Shown here one piece after another: positions 14,719 to 23,915 of a stretch of 37,196 nt of DNA. Source of the DNA: an uncultured Porphyromonadaceae bacterium. GTDB lineage: Bacteria > Bacteroidota > Bacteroidia > Bacteroidales > Muribaculaceae. The stretch's first letter is position 1; each line of letters opens with the position of its first letter. Position numbers and translations under genes: made by a program. Below the pieces are notes generated by a model that saw only the letters and a list, made by a program, of their open reading frames with translations, was not told the origin of the DNA and did not search any database. The stretch covers positions 1 to 37,196 of the forward strand of contig USMC01000025.1 of NCBI GenBank assembly GCA_900555715.1, read 5' to 3'.

Positions 14719-16170
14719 ATGAAACAGCGCCAGTTCATATTATTTGCCCTTGCCCTGCTGCATGTGCTTGCCGCCGACATCAGTGCCGGTGTGCGCGAGT
14801 TCCGTGGAGCATGGCTTCACACCGTCTTTCAGGAGGGTTACGGCAGCCGCAGCACTGAGCAGAACAAAGCTTATCTGCGCACTCAGCTCGACCGGCTGAA
14901 ATCGGCGGGAATGAACGTTGTCATTTTTCAGGTGCGCCCCCAGAGCGACGCTTTCTATAAGAGCGATATCGAACCGTGGAGCCGCTTTCTTACCGCCGGA
15001 GGTAAAGCGCCCGTTCCCTTCTGGGACCCGTTAGAGTTTATGATAGAGGAATGCCATGCCCGCGGAATGGAACTTCACGCATGGATGAACCCATACCGCG
15101 TCACATCGACTGCAAAACAGACTCTCCCTAAGAACCACATCTATCATAAGCATCCCGAGCGTTTCGTGCGCTACGACGGCAAGCTCTATTTCGACCCCGG
15201 GCAGCCGGAGAACCGCAAGTTCATCTGCCGTGTAGTCGATGATATAGTGAGGCGCTATGATGTCGACGGCATACATTTCGACGATTATTTCTATCCTTAT
15301 CCCGTGCGTGGTAAGAAATTCCCCGATGAAGAATCGTTCAGGAAATATGGCAAGGGTATGCCTCTCGCCGACTGGCGCCGGCAGAATGTGAACCTGCTTA
15401 TCGAGGAAGTGCACGGCTGTATCGCTTCTGTCAAGCCGTGGGTGCGTTTCGGAGTGAGCCCGTTCGGTATATGGCGCAACATAAAAAACGATAAGCGCGG
15501 CAGCAGGACCAATGGACTGCAGAACTACGACGACCTCTATGCCGACGTGCTGCTGTGGGAGGACAAGGGCTGGGTAGACTACCTTCTGCCTCAGATCTAC
15601 TGGAATTTCGGCAATCCGTCGGCAGCCTACGAGGAACTCGTCGACTGGTGGAACAGCAATGCCGGCACCAAGCGCCATCTCTACGTCGGGCAGGACGTGG
15701 GGCGTACAATGAAGGCACAGGACAAGACGCAGCTGCGCCGGAAGATCGAGCTTGCCCGTAGCCGGAATAACGTCGCGGGCAATTGCTGGTGGCCGGGATA
15801 TGAAGTGACAGCGAACAGCGGCGGTGTCGCCGATTCTCTTGCGTCGTCGTTCCAGAGCCGTCCCGCTCTCGTGCCGTCATATCCGTGGATAAGCGACAGC
15901 GTGCCTGATCCGGTGGAAAAACTTAAAGTAAAAGGGCGGACAATAAGCTGGAGCGCGGCGGTCGCCAAGCAGTCGGCAGACGATGTGGTGCGCTATGCCG
16001 TCTACCGCTTTGAAAATATTGAATCCGCGGAGGACGACAGTGCCGCCGAGCTTGTGGATGTCGTGTATGCCCCCAGTTTCAAGGCAGAGCGTCCCGGCGT
16101 TTATGCTGTGGCGGCGCTCAGCCGTGTAAATAACGAATCTGAACTGTCGAATCCGGTGATTGTCAAGTGA
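14719..16170 (+). CDS. Secreted glycosyl hydrolase-like 10 (GHL10/DUF187) family protein, DigH-like
   Basis: From ATG 14719 the protein (483 residues) begins MKQRQFILFALALLHVLAAD, a clean signal peptide; an in-frame ATG at 14698 would add seven residues before it. The catalytic TIM barrel follows: EFRGAWLHTVFQ, MNVVIFQVRPQSDAFYKS, GMELHAWMNPYRVTS, YDVDGIHFDDYFYPYP (acidic pair at the barrel edge), VRFGVSPFGIWRN and DYLLPQIYWNFG. This is the GHL10 pattern, of which E. coli DigH, a hydrolase of stem-peptide-free peptidoglycan, is a known member. A C-terminal beta domain (about 395-483, WSAAVAKQSADDVVRYAVYRF) looks like fibronectin type III. A periplasmic or outer-membrane cell-wall role is inferred. 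The next gene overlaps or abuts. Confidence 0.88.
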   Translation: MKQRQFILFALALLHVLAADISAGVREFRGAWLHTVFQEGYGSRSTEQNKAYLRTQLDRLKSAGMNVVIFQVRPQSDAFYKSDIEPWSRFLTAGGKAPVPFWDPLEFMIEECHARGMELHAWMNPYRVTSTAKQTLPKNHIYHKHPERFVRYDGKLYFDPGQPENRKFICRVVDDIVRRYDVDGIHFDDYFYPYPVRGKKFPDEESFRKYGKGMPLADWRRQNVNLLIEEVHGCIASVKPWVRFGVSPFGIWRNIKNDKRGSRTNGLQNYDDLYADVLLWEDKGWVDYLLPQIYWNFGNPSAAYEELVDWWNSNAGTKRHLYVGQDVGRTMKAQDKTQLRRKIELARSRNNVAGNCWWPGYEVTANSGGVADSLASSFQSRPALVPSYPWISDSVPDPVEKLKVKGRTISWSAAVAKQSADDVVRYAVYRFENIESAEDDSAAELVDVVYAPSFKAERPGVYAVAALSRVNNESELSNPVIVK

Positions 16171-16172
16171 CT

Positions 16173-17117
16173 ATGGCTAAAATATCGGTAATAGTCCCCG
16201 TACATAATGCCGGAAAGACCCTCGGCAGATGTGTTGCGTCTGTCGCCGCTCAGGATTTTGCCGATATAGAGCTTATCCTCGTCGATGACGCTTCTTCGGA
16301 CGACAGCCGCCGGCAGATGCAGAGTTTCGACGCCAAACACAAAAACATTAAAATAGTATGCCTGAGCAGCGATGGCAGAGGTGTCAGCGATGCGAGGAAT
16401 ACCGGTATATCGCAGTCGACAGGCGATTTTATAGCCTTTCTCGACGATGACGATGAGTATGCGTCCGGAGCACTGACCCTCTTATACCGCCTTCTGACCG
16501 ATAATCCGCAGGCCGACATTGCTGTAGGGCAGTTCGAAAAAGGAATATATATTCCCGGCGGAAATGTGCTTTCGCCGTCAGACGCGATAGAGTACACACT
16601 CTATCAGCGTCCGGGTTACCATCCGTCGGCGTGCGCCAAACTGTATCGCCGCAGCCTTTTCGACCATGAGCTTTTCGTTTCCGGCAGACGGTATGAGGAT
16701 CTTGAATTCTGTCCGCGGATATATTCCCGGGCACGCTCCGTGGTGTTTACGGGAGAAAGAGTATACAATTACATCCAGCGTCCGGGCAGCTTCACTAACA
16801 CATGGGATGAATCGCGCACCGACGCTTTGTGGGCTGTAGACACCATAGCGGAAAAATTCGGAAAGGATCATTCAGGAGCGGCGCGCAGCCGCCGCTTCAG
16901 CGCATATTTCAATATTTTCAATCTTGCCGTTGCCAACGGTTGCACCGGAATTGCCGAACGGTGCTGGCGAGAGATCAGACAAATGAGACCGGAGCTTCTT
17001 TTCGACCGTCGGGCACGGCGCAAGAACCGTCTGGCAGCTCTGGCGTCGATGACAGGCTACAGAATAACAAAATATATATCTTGCGCCAAATTTCGATATG
17101 CGCGGAAAAATCGTTAA
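16173..17117 (+). CDS. Family 2 glycosyltransferase
   Basis: The GT-A nucleotide-binding start KISVIVPVHNAGKTLGRCV, followed by LILVDDASSDDS and the metal-binding region FLDDDDEYA, identifies a GT2 enzyme. FVSGRRYEDLEFCPRIYSRA supplies the ED catalytic pair seen in WcaA/EpsJ-like members. I choose ATG 16173 (314 residues), 2 bp after the upstream stop; a GTG at 16167 would give a 4-bp overlap. No membrane segment is apparent; the C-terminus is basic. Pairing with a secreted GHL10 glycosidase suggests envelope polysaccharide work, but donor and acceptor are unknown. Its stop codon TAA is also part of the next promoter's -7 box. Confidence 0.88.
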   Translation: MAKISVIVPVHNAGKTLGRCVASVAAQDFADIELILVDDASSDDSRRQMQSFDAKHKNIKIVCLSSDGRGVSDARNTGISQSTGDFIAFLDDDDEYASGALTLLYRLLTDNPQADIAVGQFEKGIYIPGGNVLSPSDAIEYTLYQRPGYHPSACAKLYRRSLFDHELFVSGRRYEDLEFCPRIYSRARSVVFTGERVYNYIQRPGSFTNTWDESRTDALWAVDTIAEKFGKDHSGAARSRRFSAYFNIFNLAVANGCTGIAERCWREIRQMRPELLFDRRARRKNRLAALASMTGYRITKYISCAKFRYARKNR

Positions 17118-17122
17118 TTTTG
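17091..17122 (+). promoter_or_regulatory. Promoter of the thioredoxin-helicase pair, overlapping the upstream stop codon
   Basis: TTTC at 17091-17094 and TAATTTTG at 17115-17122 are 20 bp apart. The TAA at 17115-17117 is simultaneously the GT2 stop codon. A start near 17129 would give an unusually long leader of about 115 nt for this genome segment. Confidence 0.75.
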
Positions 17123-17176
17123 CGGCTAAACAATGAGTTTTACTGGCATGAAACATACTTGCTGAAACCACAATAT

Positions 17177-17238
17177 GCCGCAGTTTGTTATAAAACCGAC
17201 AGGTCGCAAGGACTTTTGCCCTGCGGCCTTATTTTTCT
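17177..17238 (+). terminator. Terminator-like hairpin with U-rich tail in the thioredoxin leader
   Basis: GCCGCAG (17177-17183) pairs with CTGCGGC (17221-17227), directly followed by CTTATTTTTCT, only 7 bp before the start codon at 17245. It could terminate read-through from the GT2 gene or act as an attenuator for the downstream genes. The inner loop holds a smaller GCAA/TTGC hairpin. Confidence 0.55.
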
Positions 17239-17244
17239 AAGATT

Positions 17245-17727
17245 ATGAAACATAAAGCATTTTTTATCTCCGTAGTGAGTGTAGTGGCGCTGGCTTCCTG
17301 TTCAGGGAAGACGGCAGACGCCAAAGTTGACAACCAGAAAGCCGATGTGCCCGCTCCGGTGGAGCAGTCGGTCGCTACTGATGCCGAAGCCGGCAAAGTG
17401 ATAGAACTCACCGACCCCAAGATGCTTGCGCCGGGTGTGAAGGTAGAACGTCTCACCGTTGTGGATTTCAACGCTTCGTGGTGCGGTCCGTGCCGCCAGC
17501 TCGGACCTGTTGTTGAGGAAATGGCTGAGAAATATGCCGGTAAAGCCGATTTTATTTCGGTGGACGTCGACAAATACGGCATTCTCATGGATGCCTGGAA
17601 ACTCGGACAGGCTATCCCTGTGGTTCTTTTCCTCAAACCGGACGGAACATCGAGTCACTATGTCGGCACCGGCGAGCTCATTCCTGCCGCGAAGTTTGAA
17701 AAGCTTATAGAGGATAATCTCAAATGA
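17245..17727 (+). CDS. Thioredoxin-fold lipoprotein
   Basis: The 160-residue protein has a lipoprotein signal peptide with lipobox LASC (Cys19), a disordered linker rich in Ala/Asp/Val (about 22-50), then a thioredoxin domain. NASWCGPCRQL carries the CGPC redox motif at 80-83, and the cis-proline lies in AIPVVLFLK near 118. CGPC is the motif of classical thioredoxins, so a reducing rather than oxidising role in the periplasm is likely, for example cytochrome c maturation or repair of oxidised cysteines. Its stop overlaps the helicase start by ATGA, an odd partnership between an envelope redox protein and a cytoplasmic RNA helicase that suggests shared regulation. Confidence 0.92.
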   Translation: MKHKAFFISVVSVVALASCSGKTADAKVDNQKADVPAPVEQSVATDAEAGKVIELTDPKMLAPGVKVERLTVVDFNASWCGPCRQLGPVVEEMAEKYAGKADFISVDVDKYGILMDAWKLGQAIPVVLFLKPDGTSSHYVGTGELIPAAKFEKLIEDNLK

Positions 17728-19052
17728 CAGTAAAGGAAATCAGGAAACGGATAAGCACCCGCCTCAGCATAGACACTCTTCTGCCGATGCAGGAAGAGAT
17801 GGCGTCTCTGCCGCTGCCGTCGCGTACGCTTCTGTGTGCGCCGACGGGTAGCGGAAAGACACTCGCTTTCACGATAGCTTTGCTCCGTTCTCTCTCTCAG
17901 AAACCGCAGCCGGGAGTGAAGGCTCTTGTGGTGGCTCCGACGCGCGAACTGGTGCTTCAGATTTTCGACACCGTACGCGTGCTCGCCGCGCCCGAATTCA
18001 AGACGACGGCTGTATACGGCGGTCATTCTTTCGCCGCTGAGGCAAAGAGTCTGGAAGGTTCGCCGGATATTGTCGTCGGCACACCTGGGCGCATTCTCGA
18101 CCACATTAACCGCGGGCGTCTCGATCTGTTTGCAACGCCTACTCTTGTCATCGACGAATACGATAAGGCGCTTGAACTCGGTTTTTCAGAAGAAATGCGC
18201 CGGATAACAGGCAAGATGAAACGAGTCACCTCCCTTTTTCTTACTTCTGCCACCAAGGGTGAGATTCCGCCGTTCATATCGGCTGTCGAACATGAACTCG
18301 ACTACAGCCATGCCGCTGCCGAGACTCCCAAGCCCAAGGTTGAGGTCTATAGAGTGGACAGTCCCGCTCCTGACAAGCTGGAGACTCTCGCAGAGCTTCT
18401 CCGCAGCCTCGGCGGTGTGAAGACGATGGTGTTTGTCAACCACCGCGATGCCGCCGAGCGTGTCGCCGACTATCTCGGCAAGCACCATTTCCCGGTGGTT
18501 CTCTATCATGGCGGGCTCGAGCAGCAGTACAGGGAGCGTGCTCTGATTCTTTTTGAAAACGGAACCTTGTCGGTCATGGTATGTACCGACCTTGCCGCGC
18601 GCGGTCTCGATATCGAAGGCGTCGGAGCTGTCGTCCACTATCATCTGCCCGTCGACGAAGAAGCATGGACACACCGCAACGGACGTACTGCACGTATGGG
18701 AAAGCAGGGCAGGGCATTTGCCATTATTTCCGCGCACGACAAGCCAGCGGAATATCTTTCCGACCTGCCGCCTTTGCCGGCAGATGTAGTTCCGTCGGCG
18801 GAAGTGTCCGCTCCGGATATGGAGACGCTATATTTCAATGCCGGAAAGAAAGATAAGATTTCACGAGGTGACATAGTGGGTTTTCTCATTCAGAAAGGTG
18901 GTCTGGAGGCGTCGGATATAGGAAAGATAGATGTCAGGGACCACTGCGCTTATGTTGCCGTTCCGGCGGCGAAAGCAAGAGATACCGTTATCGCTGTGGC
19001 TCCGCACAAGATCAAGAATACCCGTGTCAGGGTGACCCGGATCAAAGAGTGA
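17724..19052 (+). CDS. dbpA: DEAD-box RNA helicase with DbpA-like RNA-binding domain and variant DEYD motif
   Basis: Helicase motifs in order: Q-motif glutamine in LPMQEEM (about 21-27), motif I APTGSGKT (39-46), Ia APTRELVLQ, TPGR, motif II DEYD (144-147), motif III SAT, then in the second RecA lobe YHGGLEQ, CTDLAARGLDI and motif VI HRNGRTARMG near 317. The third residue of motif II is Tyr instead of Ala, and motif VI reads RTAR instead of the usual RTGR. The last 70 residues (RGDIVGFLIQKGGLEASDIG, DHCAYVAVPAAKA, IKNTRVRVTRIKE) match the DbpA C-terminal RRM-like domain, which in E. coli binds hairpin 92 of 23S rRNA. A role in large-subunit assembly is therefore inferred. It is co-translated with the thioredoxin gene. 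Confidence 0.9.
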   Translation: MTVKEIRKRISTRLSIDTLLPMQEEMASLPLPSRTLLCAPTGSGKTLAFTIALLRSLSQKPQPGVKALVVAPTRELVLQIFDTVRVLAAPEFKTTAVYGGHSFAAEAKSLEGSPDIVVGTPGRILDHINRGRLDLFATPTLVIDEYDKALELGFSEEMRRITGKMKRVTSLFLTSATKGEIPPFISAVEHELDYSHAAAETPKPKVEVYRVDSPAPDKLETLAELLRSLGGVKTMVFVNHRDAAERVADYLGKHHFPVVLYHGGLEQQYRERALILFENGTLSVMVCTDLAARGLDIEGVGAVVHYHLPVDEEAWTHRNGRTARMGKQGRAFAIISAHDKPAEYLSDLPPLPADVVPSAEVSAPDMETLYFNAGKKDKISRGDIVGFLIQKGGLEASDIGKIDVRDHCAYVAVPAAKARDTVIAVAPHKIKNTRVRVTRIKE

Positions 19053-19109
19053 ACAAAGTCGCTGCTGCTGTGTTCAGATAGTATTATTCATCGCAAACCC
19101 ACGGAAACA

Positions 19110-22100
19110 GTGAAAGCAAAAACCATATTGAAAGGAGTTGTCAGAACCTTTGCATGGATTCTGACAGCTCTGGTTTTCTTTCTGTGCGGAACAGCAGTCA
19201 TGCTGTATTCTCCCTGGGTTCAGGAGCAACTGCGGCAGGCTCTTGTGAAAAAGCTGAGCACTCCGGAACTTACTCTGCAGCTCGATAGTTTCCGGCTTCG
19301 TTTCCCGCTCGATATCAGTGCGGGCGGTCTGATGCTTATTTCTGAAGGCGACACCATGGCGACGGCTGAATCGCTGAAGGCAGATATCGGTCTTTTGCCC
19401 CTTCTGACCGGCAATGTCAGGGTGGACTGTCTGGAAGCCGTAGGCGCCGGATATGTGATGGGCTCTCCGGATTCGGCAATGTATATGCGCATCCACGCCG
19501 ACAGCATCGGTCTTGCGCCGGTGTCGGTACATCTGTCCGACATGGCTATAGCTATCAGCGACGGCACAATACGCGGCGGACGCCTTGGCATGACGATGAA
19601 TCAGGACTCGGCGGCGCAGACACCGCCCGCGCCTCCGCAGAAGATGAGCTTCGCCATAGACCGGCTGCGTCTCGACGACTTCGCATACACTATGCGGATG
19701 ATGCCGACAATAGATACATTAGACGCACGTTTTGCTCATTCTGAAATGCGCGGCGGTCTTGTGGATCTGTATTCGCAGAATATCACTCTGAAATGTCTTG
19801 ACGGCGACGGACTGACAGCCCGCTATATAGCGCCGGACAGCGCGGCACTGGCGGCGTTGCCCGCTATACCCGAACCGGCGGCTCTTCCGGACAGCCTTGT
19901 CGCACCGCCGTGGACCATAGCCATCGACACAATTGCCTTTTCGCACTCAGAAGCGCTGTACACCACTGCCGGCTACAGACCTATGTCCGGACTCGATTTC
20001 GGATATATCTCGGTAGACAGTCTCGATCTGCGTCTTTTCGATTTCTATAACAGGCAGACAACTGTCCGGCTGCCCATCGAAGTATCGGGACGTGAGCGCT
20101 GCGGCGTGTCTCTGCAGGCGAAAGGAGAAATCGACATTGATTCTGTCGCGATGTCGTTCAGGAAGTTTGAATTGTCGACTCCAGAAGGCACGTCTGTCGC
20201 TTTCGACGGCAAGCTGGGCTCCGGCGACCTCGCCGCCGACCCTAATCTGCCTCTGCTCCTGTCGCTCGACGGCAAGTTAGCTCCGTCCGACCTGAGCCGT
20301 ATGTTCCCGGCTTTCATGCCGTATTTCGCCGCGATTCCGAAAGCCGATGATGTGCAGCTTTCAGCCAGTGCCGAAGGCACGGCAGGACACCTCGACATAT
20401 CCGCACTTTCTCTGAACCTGAACCGCTGCGTTTCCCTTAATGCGAAAGGGTTTATCGAGAACTTTATGAATCCCGATTGTCTGGGCGGCAATCTCTCTCT
20501 CAGCGGCAGGATAATAAATGTCAGCTCATTCAAAAATGTGATTCTCGACCCTGCGACGGCAAAGACCCTGAATATTCCTCCGATGTCGCTGAACGGACGG
20601 GTGATTATGAATCAGGGAACGATCAAAGGTAATCTTTTGGCAATCACGAAGGGCGGACGCATAGGTCTCGACGCGCGATGGAACAGCCGCCGCGAGTCGT
20701 ACAACGCCACTGTGAAGGCGTCGACCTTCCCGGTACAGGCATTCATGCCTTTGCTGGATGTCAGAGACGTCTCGGCGGACGTCACGGTGGACGGACATGG
20801 CTATTCGCCGTTCAGCCGGCGTACTGCCATTGACGCGCGCGCTGTCGTCCACAGGGCTGTCTACAAGGGCACGGAGTTCACCGATATTGTCGCAGAAGCG
20901 AAGCTGAAAGACGGTATGGCGGATGTCAGGATAGACTCCGGCAATGATGCCGCCGATTTCGCCCTGAATGCCGAAGGCAATCTCGACGGCGACACATATA
21001 AATGGCACGCTATGGTCGACGGACGCTATATCGACCTCTATGCTCTCGGATTTTCCGAAACACCTTCGTCGCTTGAGCTTACGATGACGGCAGACGCCAC
21101 CGTCGGTCCGGGCAGACAGGACCTGTCGGGCGATTTGCACCTCGGCGATCTTTTCTTCAGGCAGGAAAGCGGAACTGTCAGCGTGACCGACCTTACCGCA
21201 CATCTTGCCGCTAACGACTCAACGACAAGCGCAGCTGTGCACAACGGCGACATGACCGTGAACTTTATATCGCCTGAATGTCCCGATTCGCTGTTCAGCC
21301 ACTTCGCCGGTCTGGGCTCGCTTATCGCCGACGAACTTAAAGACTTATCATTCCGTGCCGACACGCTCGGCAAGGCAATGCCGCGGTTCGACCTCGATGT
21401 AATGGGCGGACGGTCGAATTTTGTCAACAACATCCTTAAGGCAAAAGGAATGTCGGTGCGCTCGTTCACGTTGCACGCAGGTAATGACAGCATCTTCTCG
21501 CTCGATGCCAATGCCTTACGTTTCGAAATCGGAAGTATGGTTATCGATTCCCTGTTTGTCAACGGTCACGAGCACGACAGGCATTTCCATTTCAACGCCG
21601 GTGTGAAGAACCGTCCGGGCAACCTCGACGAATGGCATCAGGTGACTGTCAGAGCGGCGCTGCAGGACAGCTCTATGTCAATGCGTGTGCATCAGGAAAA
21701 CATAAGCGGTAAAACGGGTTTCGATATAGGCATGGTCGCCGACGCCTCTGCTGCCGACAGTATGCTCACGCTGCATGTAAGACCTTATGCTCCTGTCATA
21801 GGCTATCAGAACTGGACTGTGAACGACGATAATTTCATCAGCTATACCATTCCGACAAAACATCTCGACGCCAATCTCCACATGACCGGCGGCAACAGCT
21901 CGCTCGAAATCTTCACTGAGGAAACCGAGGGGCACGACAGTCATGCCGCCGGTCAGGAAGACGTCGTCATAAGGCTCGGAAACGTGCATCTCCAGGACTG
22001 GATAGCTGTCAACCCCTTCGCCCCGCCTGTCAAAGGCGACGTGAATGCCGACATTCGCCTTAACCGGCACGACGGACGCATCATCGGCAACGGCACTGCC

Positions 22101-23915
22101 GGCGTCAGCGGTCTGCTGTATGGAAAAGAAAAAGTCGCTGACGTCAAAGCCGACTTCAACATAGCGGCGTCGCATGACGGGACGATTAATGCCCGCGCCG
22201 ATCTCTTTGTGGACGGCATGAAGACCATGACACTTTCCGGCGCTCTTAACGACAGCACTGCCGTTTCGCCGCTCGACCTCGATTTCTCTGTTATCCATTT
22301 CCCGCTTGCGACTGTCAATCCCTTCCTTCCTTCTACGGTAGGGCGCATATCGGGAATGCTCAACGGCACTTTCCGCGTTTCTGGAACTCAGGACAGACCG
22401 ATAATGAACGGAACGATAGATTTCGATTCCACGGCGGTGCGCCTCGCAATGACCGGCACAAGCTATGCGTTCAGCTCCAATCCTGTCAATGTAGTAGACA
22501 ATATGGTCGATTTCAAGGATTTCAGCATCCGCGGGTGTAATGATAATCCGCTCAGGATAAACGGTACGGTAGATATCGGCGATATGGCGGATATGAAGAT
22601 GAACCTGTCGTTCGATGCGAACAATATGATGATTGTCGACAGCAAGCGGGCGGCTAAAGGCGCCGATATTTTCGGCAAAGGCTACATCTCGCTCAAAGGC
22701 AGCGCACACGGCTCGATGAGTTTCCTGCAGATGAATGCCAATCTGTCGGTCAATCCGGGAACGAACATTACCTATGTGATGTCCGATGCTACGAATTCGC
22801 TGACGAACAGATCTGCCGAGGATATGGTGAAATTTGTCAATTTCAGCGATACGGCGGCTGTTGCCAGAGCCGACTCCATCGCAGATGTCGGTCTTGCCCT
22901 GGCACTCGACGCTGTGCTCACGGTGCAGGAAGGATCGGTTGTCAATGTCTATCTTTCCCCCGACGGTGCAAACCGTATACAGCTCCAGACCGACGGTACA
23001 CTCACATATTCCCTCACGCCGCTCGATGCTGCCGGACGCCTTGTCGGACGGCTGAACATAAACAAGGGATTCATACGCTATACTCCGCCTGTGCTTTCCG
23101 AGTTGTATTTTAATTTTCAGGACAACAGCTATGTGTCGTTCAACGGCGATATGATGAATCCGAACCTGAATATTCATGCTGTGGATGTTAAGAAGGCGAA
23201 CGTCACCGGCGAGGGACAGAATTCGCGTCTGGTCAATTTCGATGTTCTTCTCGGTGTTACCGGCACGCTCAGCCAGATGGATGTGAAATTCGATCTGGCG
23301 ACCAACGATGATATGACCGTCGCCAACGAACTTGAAACGATGAGCGCAGAGCAGCGCGCCAATCAGGCGATGAACATGTTGCTCTACAACGTATATACCG
23401 GTCCGGGAACAAAGGCAAACTCGGCATTGGCGGGAAATCCGCTATATTCGTTCCTCGAATCGAAAATCAACACGTGGGCGGCTAACAACATCCGTGGCGT
23501 GGATCTCTCTTTCGGCATAGACCAGTATGACAGGACAGTCAACGGCAGTACTTCGCAGACAACAAGCTATTCATATCAGGTGTCGAAGGCTTTGTTCAAC
23601 GACCGTTTCAAGATTGCCGTCGGCGGAAACTACAGCACCGATGCCAATGCCGACGAGAACTTCTCGCAGAACCTCATCAACGACATATCGTTCGAGTACT
23701 ACATCAATGATGCCCATACAATGTATGTGCGTCTGTTCAGACACACCGGTTTCGAGAGCATTCTCGAAGGAGAAATCACACAGACAGGCGTGGGCTTTGT
23801 CTACCGGCGCAAGCTGCGTCGGCTCGGCGACATGTTTCTGCCTGTGAAATATGTTCGTCGGCGAATCGAGAAAGAAAACAATAGATTGCAAGGACTTAAC
23901 GACAAGGAAAAATGA
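19110..23915 (+). CDS. tamB: TamB-like translocation and assembly module / AsmA-superfamily bridge protein
   Basis: The 1601-residue protein has one N-terminal membrane helix (about 12-33), followed by a long beta-rich periplasmic body with many repeated Asp-Gly/Asn strands. The C-terminal DUF490 (TamB) domain is recognisable by MNPNLNIHAVDVKKANVTG, LNINKGFIRYTPPVLSELYF and the final beta-barrel-like strands. TamB proteins span the periplasm from the inner membrane to an Omp85 partner and act in outer-membrane protein assembly and phospholipid transport. The start must be GTG at 19110: no in-frame ATG exists before the membrane helix. The partner tamL gene follows with a 4-bp overlap. The gene starts 58 bp after the helicase. 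Confidence 0.93.
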   Translation: MKAKTILKGVVRTFAWILTALVFFLCGTAVMLYSPWVQEQLRQALVKKLSTPELTLQLDSFRLRFPLDISAGGLMLISEGDTMATAESLKADIGLLPLLTGNVRVDCLEAVGAGYVMGSPDSAMYMRIHADSIGLAPVSVHLSDMAIAISDGTIRGGRLGMTMNQDSAAQTPPAPPQKMSFAIDRLRLDDFAYTMRMMPTIDTLDARFAHSEMRGGLVDLYSQNITLKCLDGDGLTARYIAPDSAALAALPAIPEPAALPDSLVAPPWTIAIDTIAFSHSEALYTTAGYRPMSGLDFGYISVDSLDLRLFDFYNRQTTVRLPIEVSGRERCGVSLQAKGEIDIDSVAMSFRKFELSTPEGTSVAFDGKLGSGDLAADPNLPLLLSLDGKLAPSDLSRMFPAFMPYFAAIPKADDVQLSASAEGTAGHLDISALSLNLNRCVSLNAKGFIENFMNPDCLGGNLSLSGRIINVSSFKNVILDPATAKTLNIPPMSLNGRVIMNQGTIKGNLLAITKGGRIGLDARWNSRRESYNATVKASTFPVQAFMPLLDVRDVSADVTVDGHGYSPFSRRTAIDARAVVHRAVYKGTEFTDIVAEAKLKDGMADVRIDSGNDAADFALNAEGNLDGDTYKWHAMVDGRYIDLYALGFSETPSSLELTMTADATVGPGRQDLSGDLHLGDLFFRQESGTVSVTDLTAHLAANDSTTSAAVHNGDMTVNFISPECPDSLFSHFAGLGSLIADELKDLSFRADTLGKAMPRFDLDVMGGRSNFVNNILKAKGMSVRSFTLHAGNDSIFSLDANALRFEIGSMVIDSLFVNGHEHDRHFHFNAGVKNRPGNLDEWHQVTVRAALQDSSMSMRVHQENISGKTGFDIGMVADASAADSMLTLHVRPYAPVIGYQNWTVNDDNFISYTIPTKHLDANLHMTGGNSSLEIFTEETEGHDSHAAGQEDVVIRLGNVHLQDWIAVNPFAPPVKGDVNADIRLNRHDGRIIGNGTAGVSGLLYGKEKVADVKADFNIAASHDGTINARADLFVDGMKTMTLSGALNDSTAVSPLDLDFSVIHFPLATVNPFLPSTVGRISGMLNGTFRVSGTQDRPIMNGTIDFDSTAVRLAMTGTSYAFSSNPVNVVDNMVDFKDFSIRGCNDNPLRINGTVDIGDMADMKMNLSFDANNMMIVDSKRAAKGADIFGKGYISLKGSAHGSMSFLQMNANLSVNPGTNITYVMSDATNSLTNRSAEDMVKFVNFSDTAAVARADSIADVGLALALDAVLTVQEGSVVNVYLSPDGANRIQLQTDGTLTYSLTPLDAAGRLVGRLNINKGFIRYTPPVLSELYFNFQDNSYVSFNGDMMNPNLNIHAVDVKKANVTGEGQNSRLVNFDVLLGVTGTLSQMDVKFDLATNDDMTVANELETMSAEQRANQAMNMLLYNVYTGPGTKANSALAGNPLYSFLESKINTWAANNIRGVDLSFGIDQYDRTVNGSTSQTTSYSYQVSKALFNDRFKIAVGGNYSTDANADENFSQNLINDISFEYYINDAHTMYVRLFRHTGFESILEGEITQTGVGFVYRRKLRRLGDMFLPVKYVRRRIEKENNRLQGLNDKEK

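Noticed and set aside
21678..23177. Minus-strand frame of 499 codons inside tamB
   Set aside because: Antisense shadow caused by codon bias; no signal, domain or promoter supports it.
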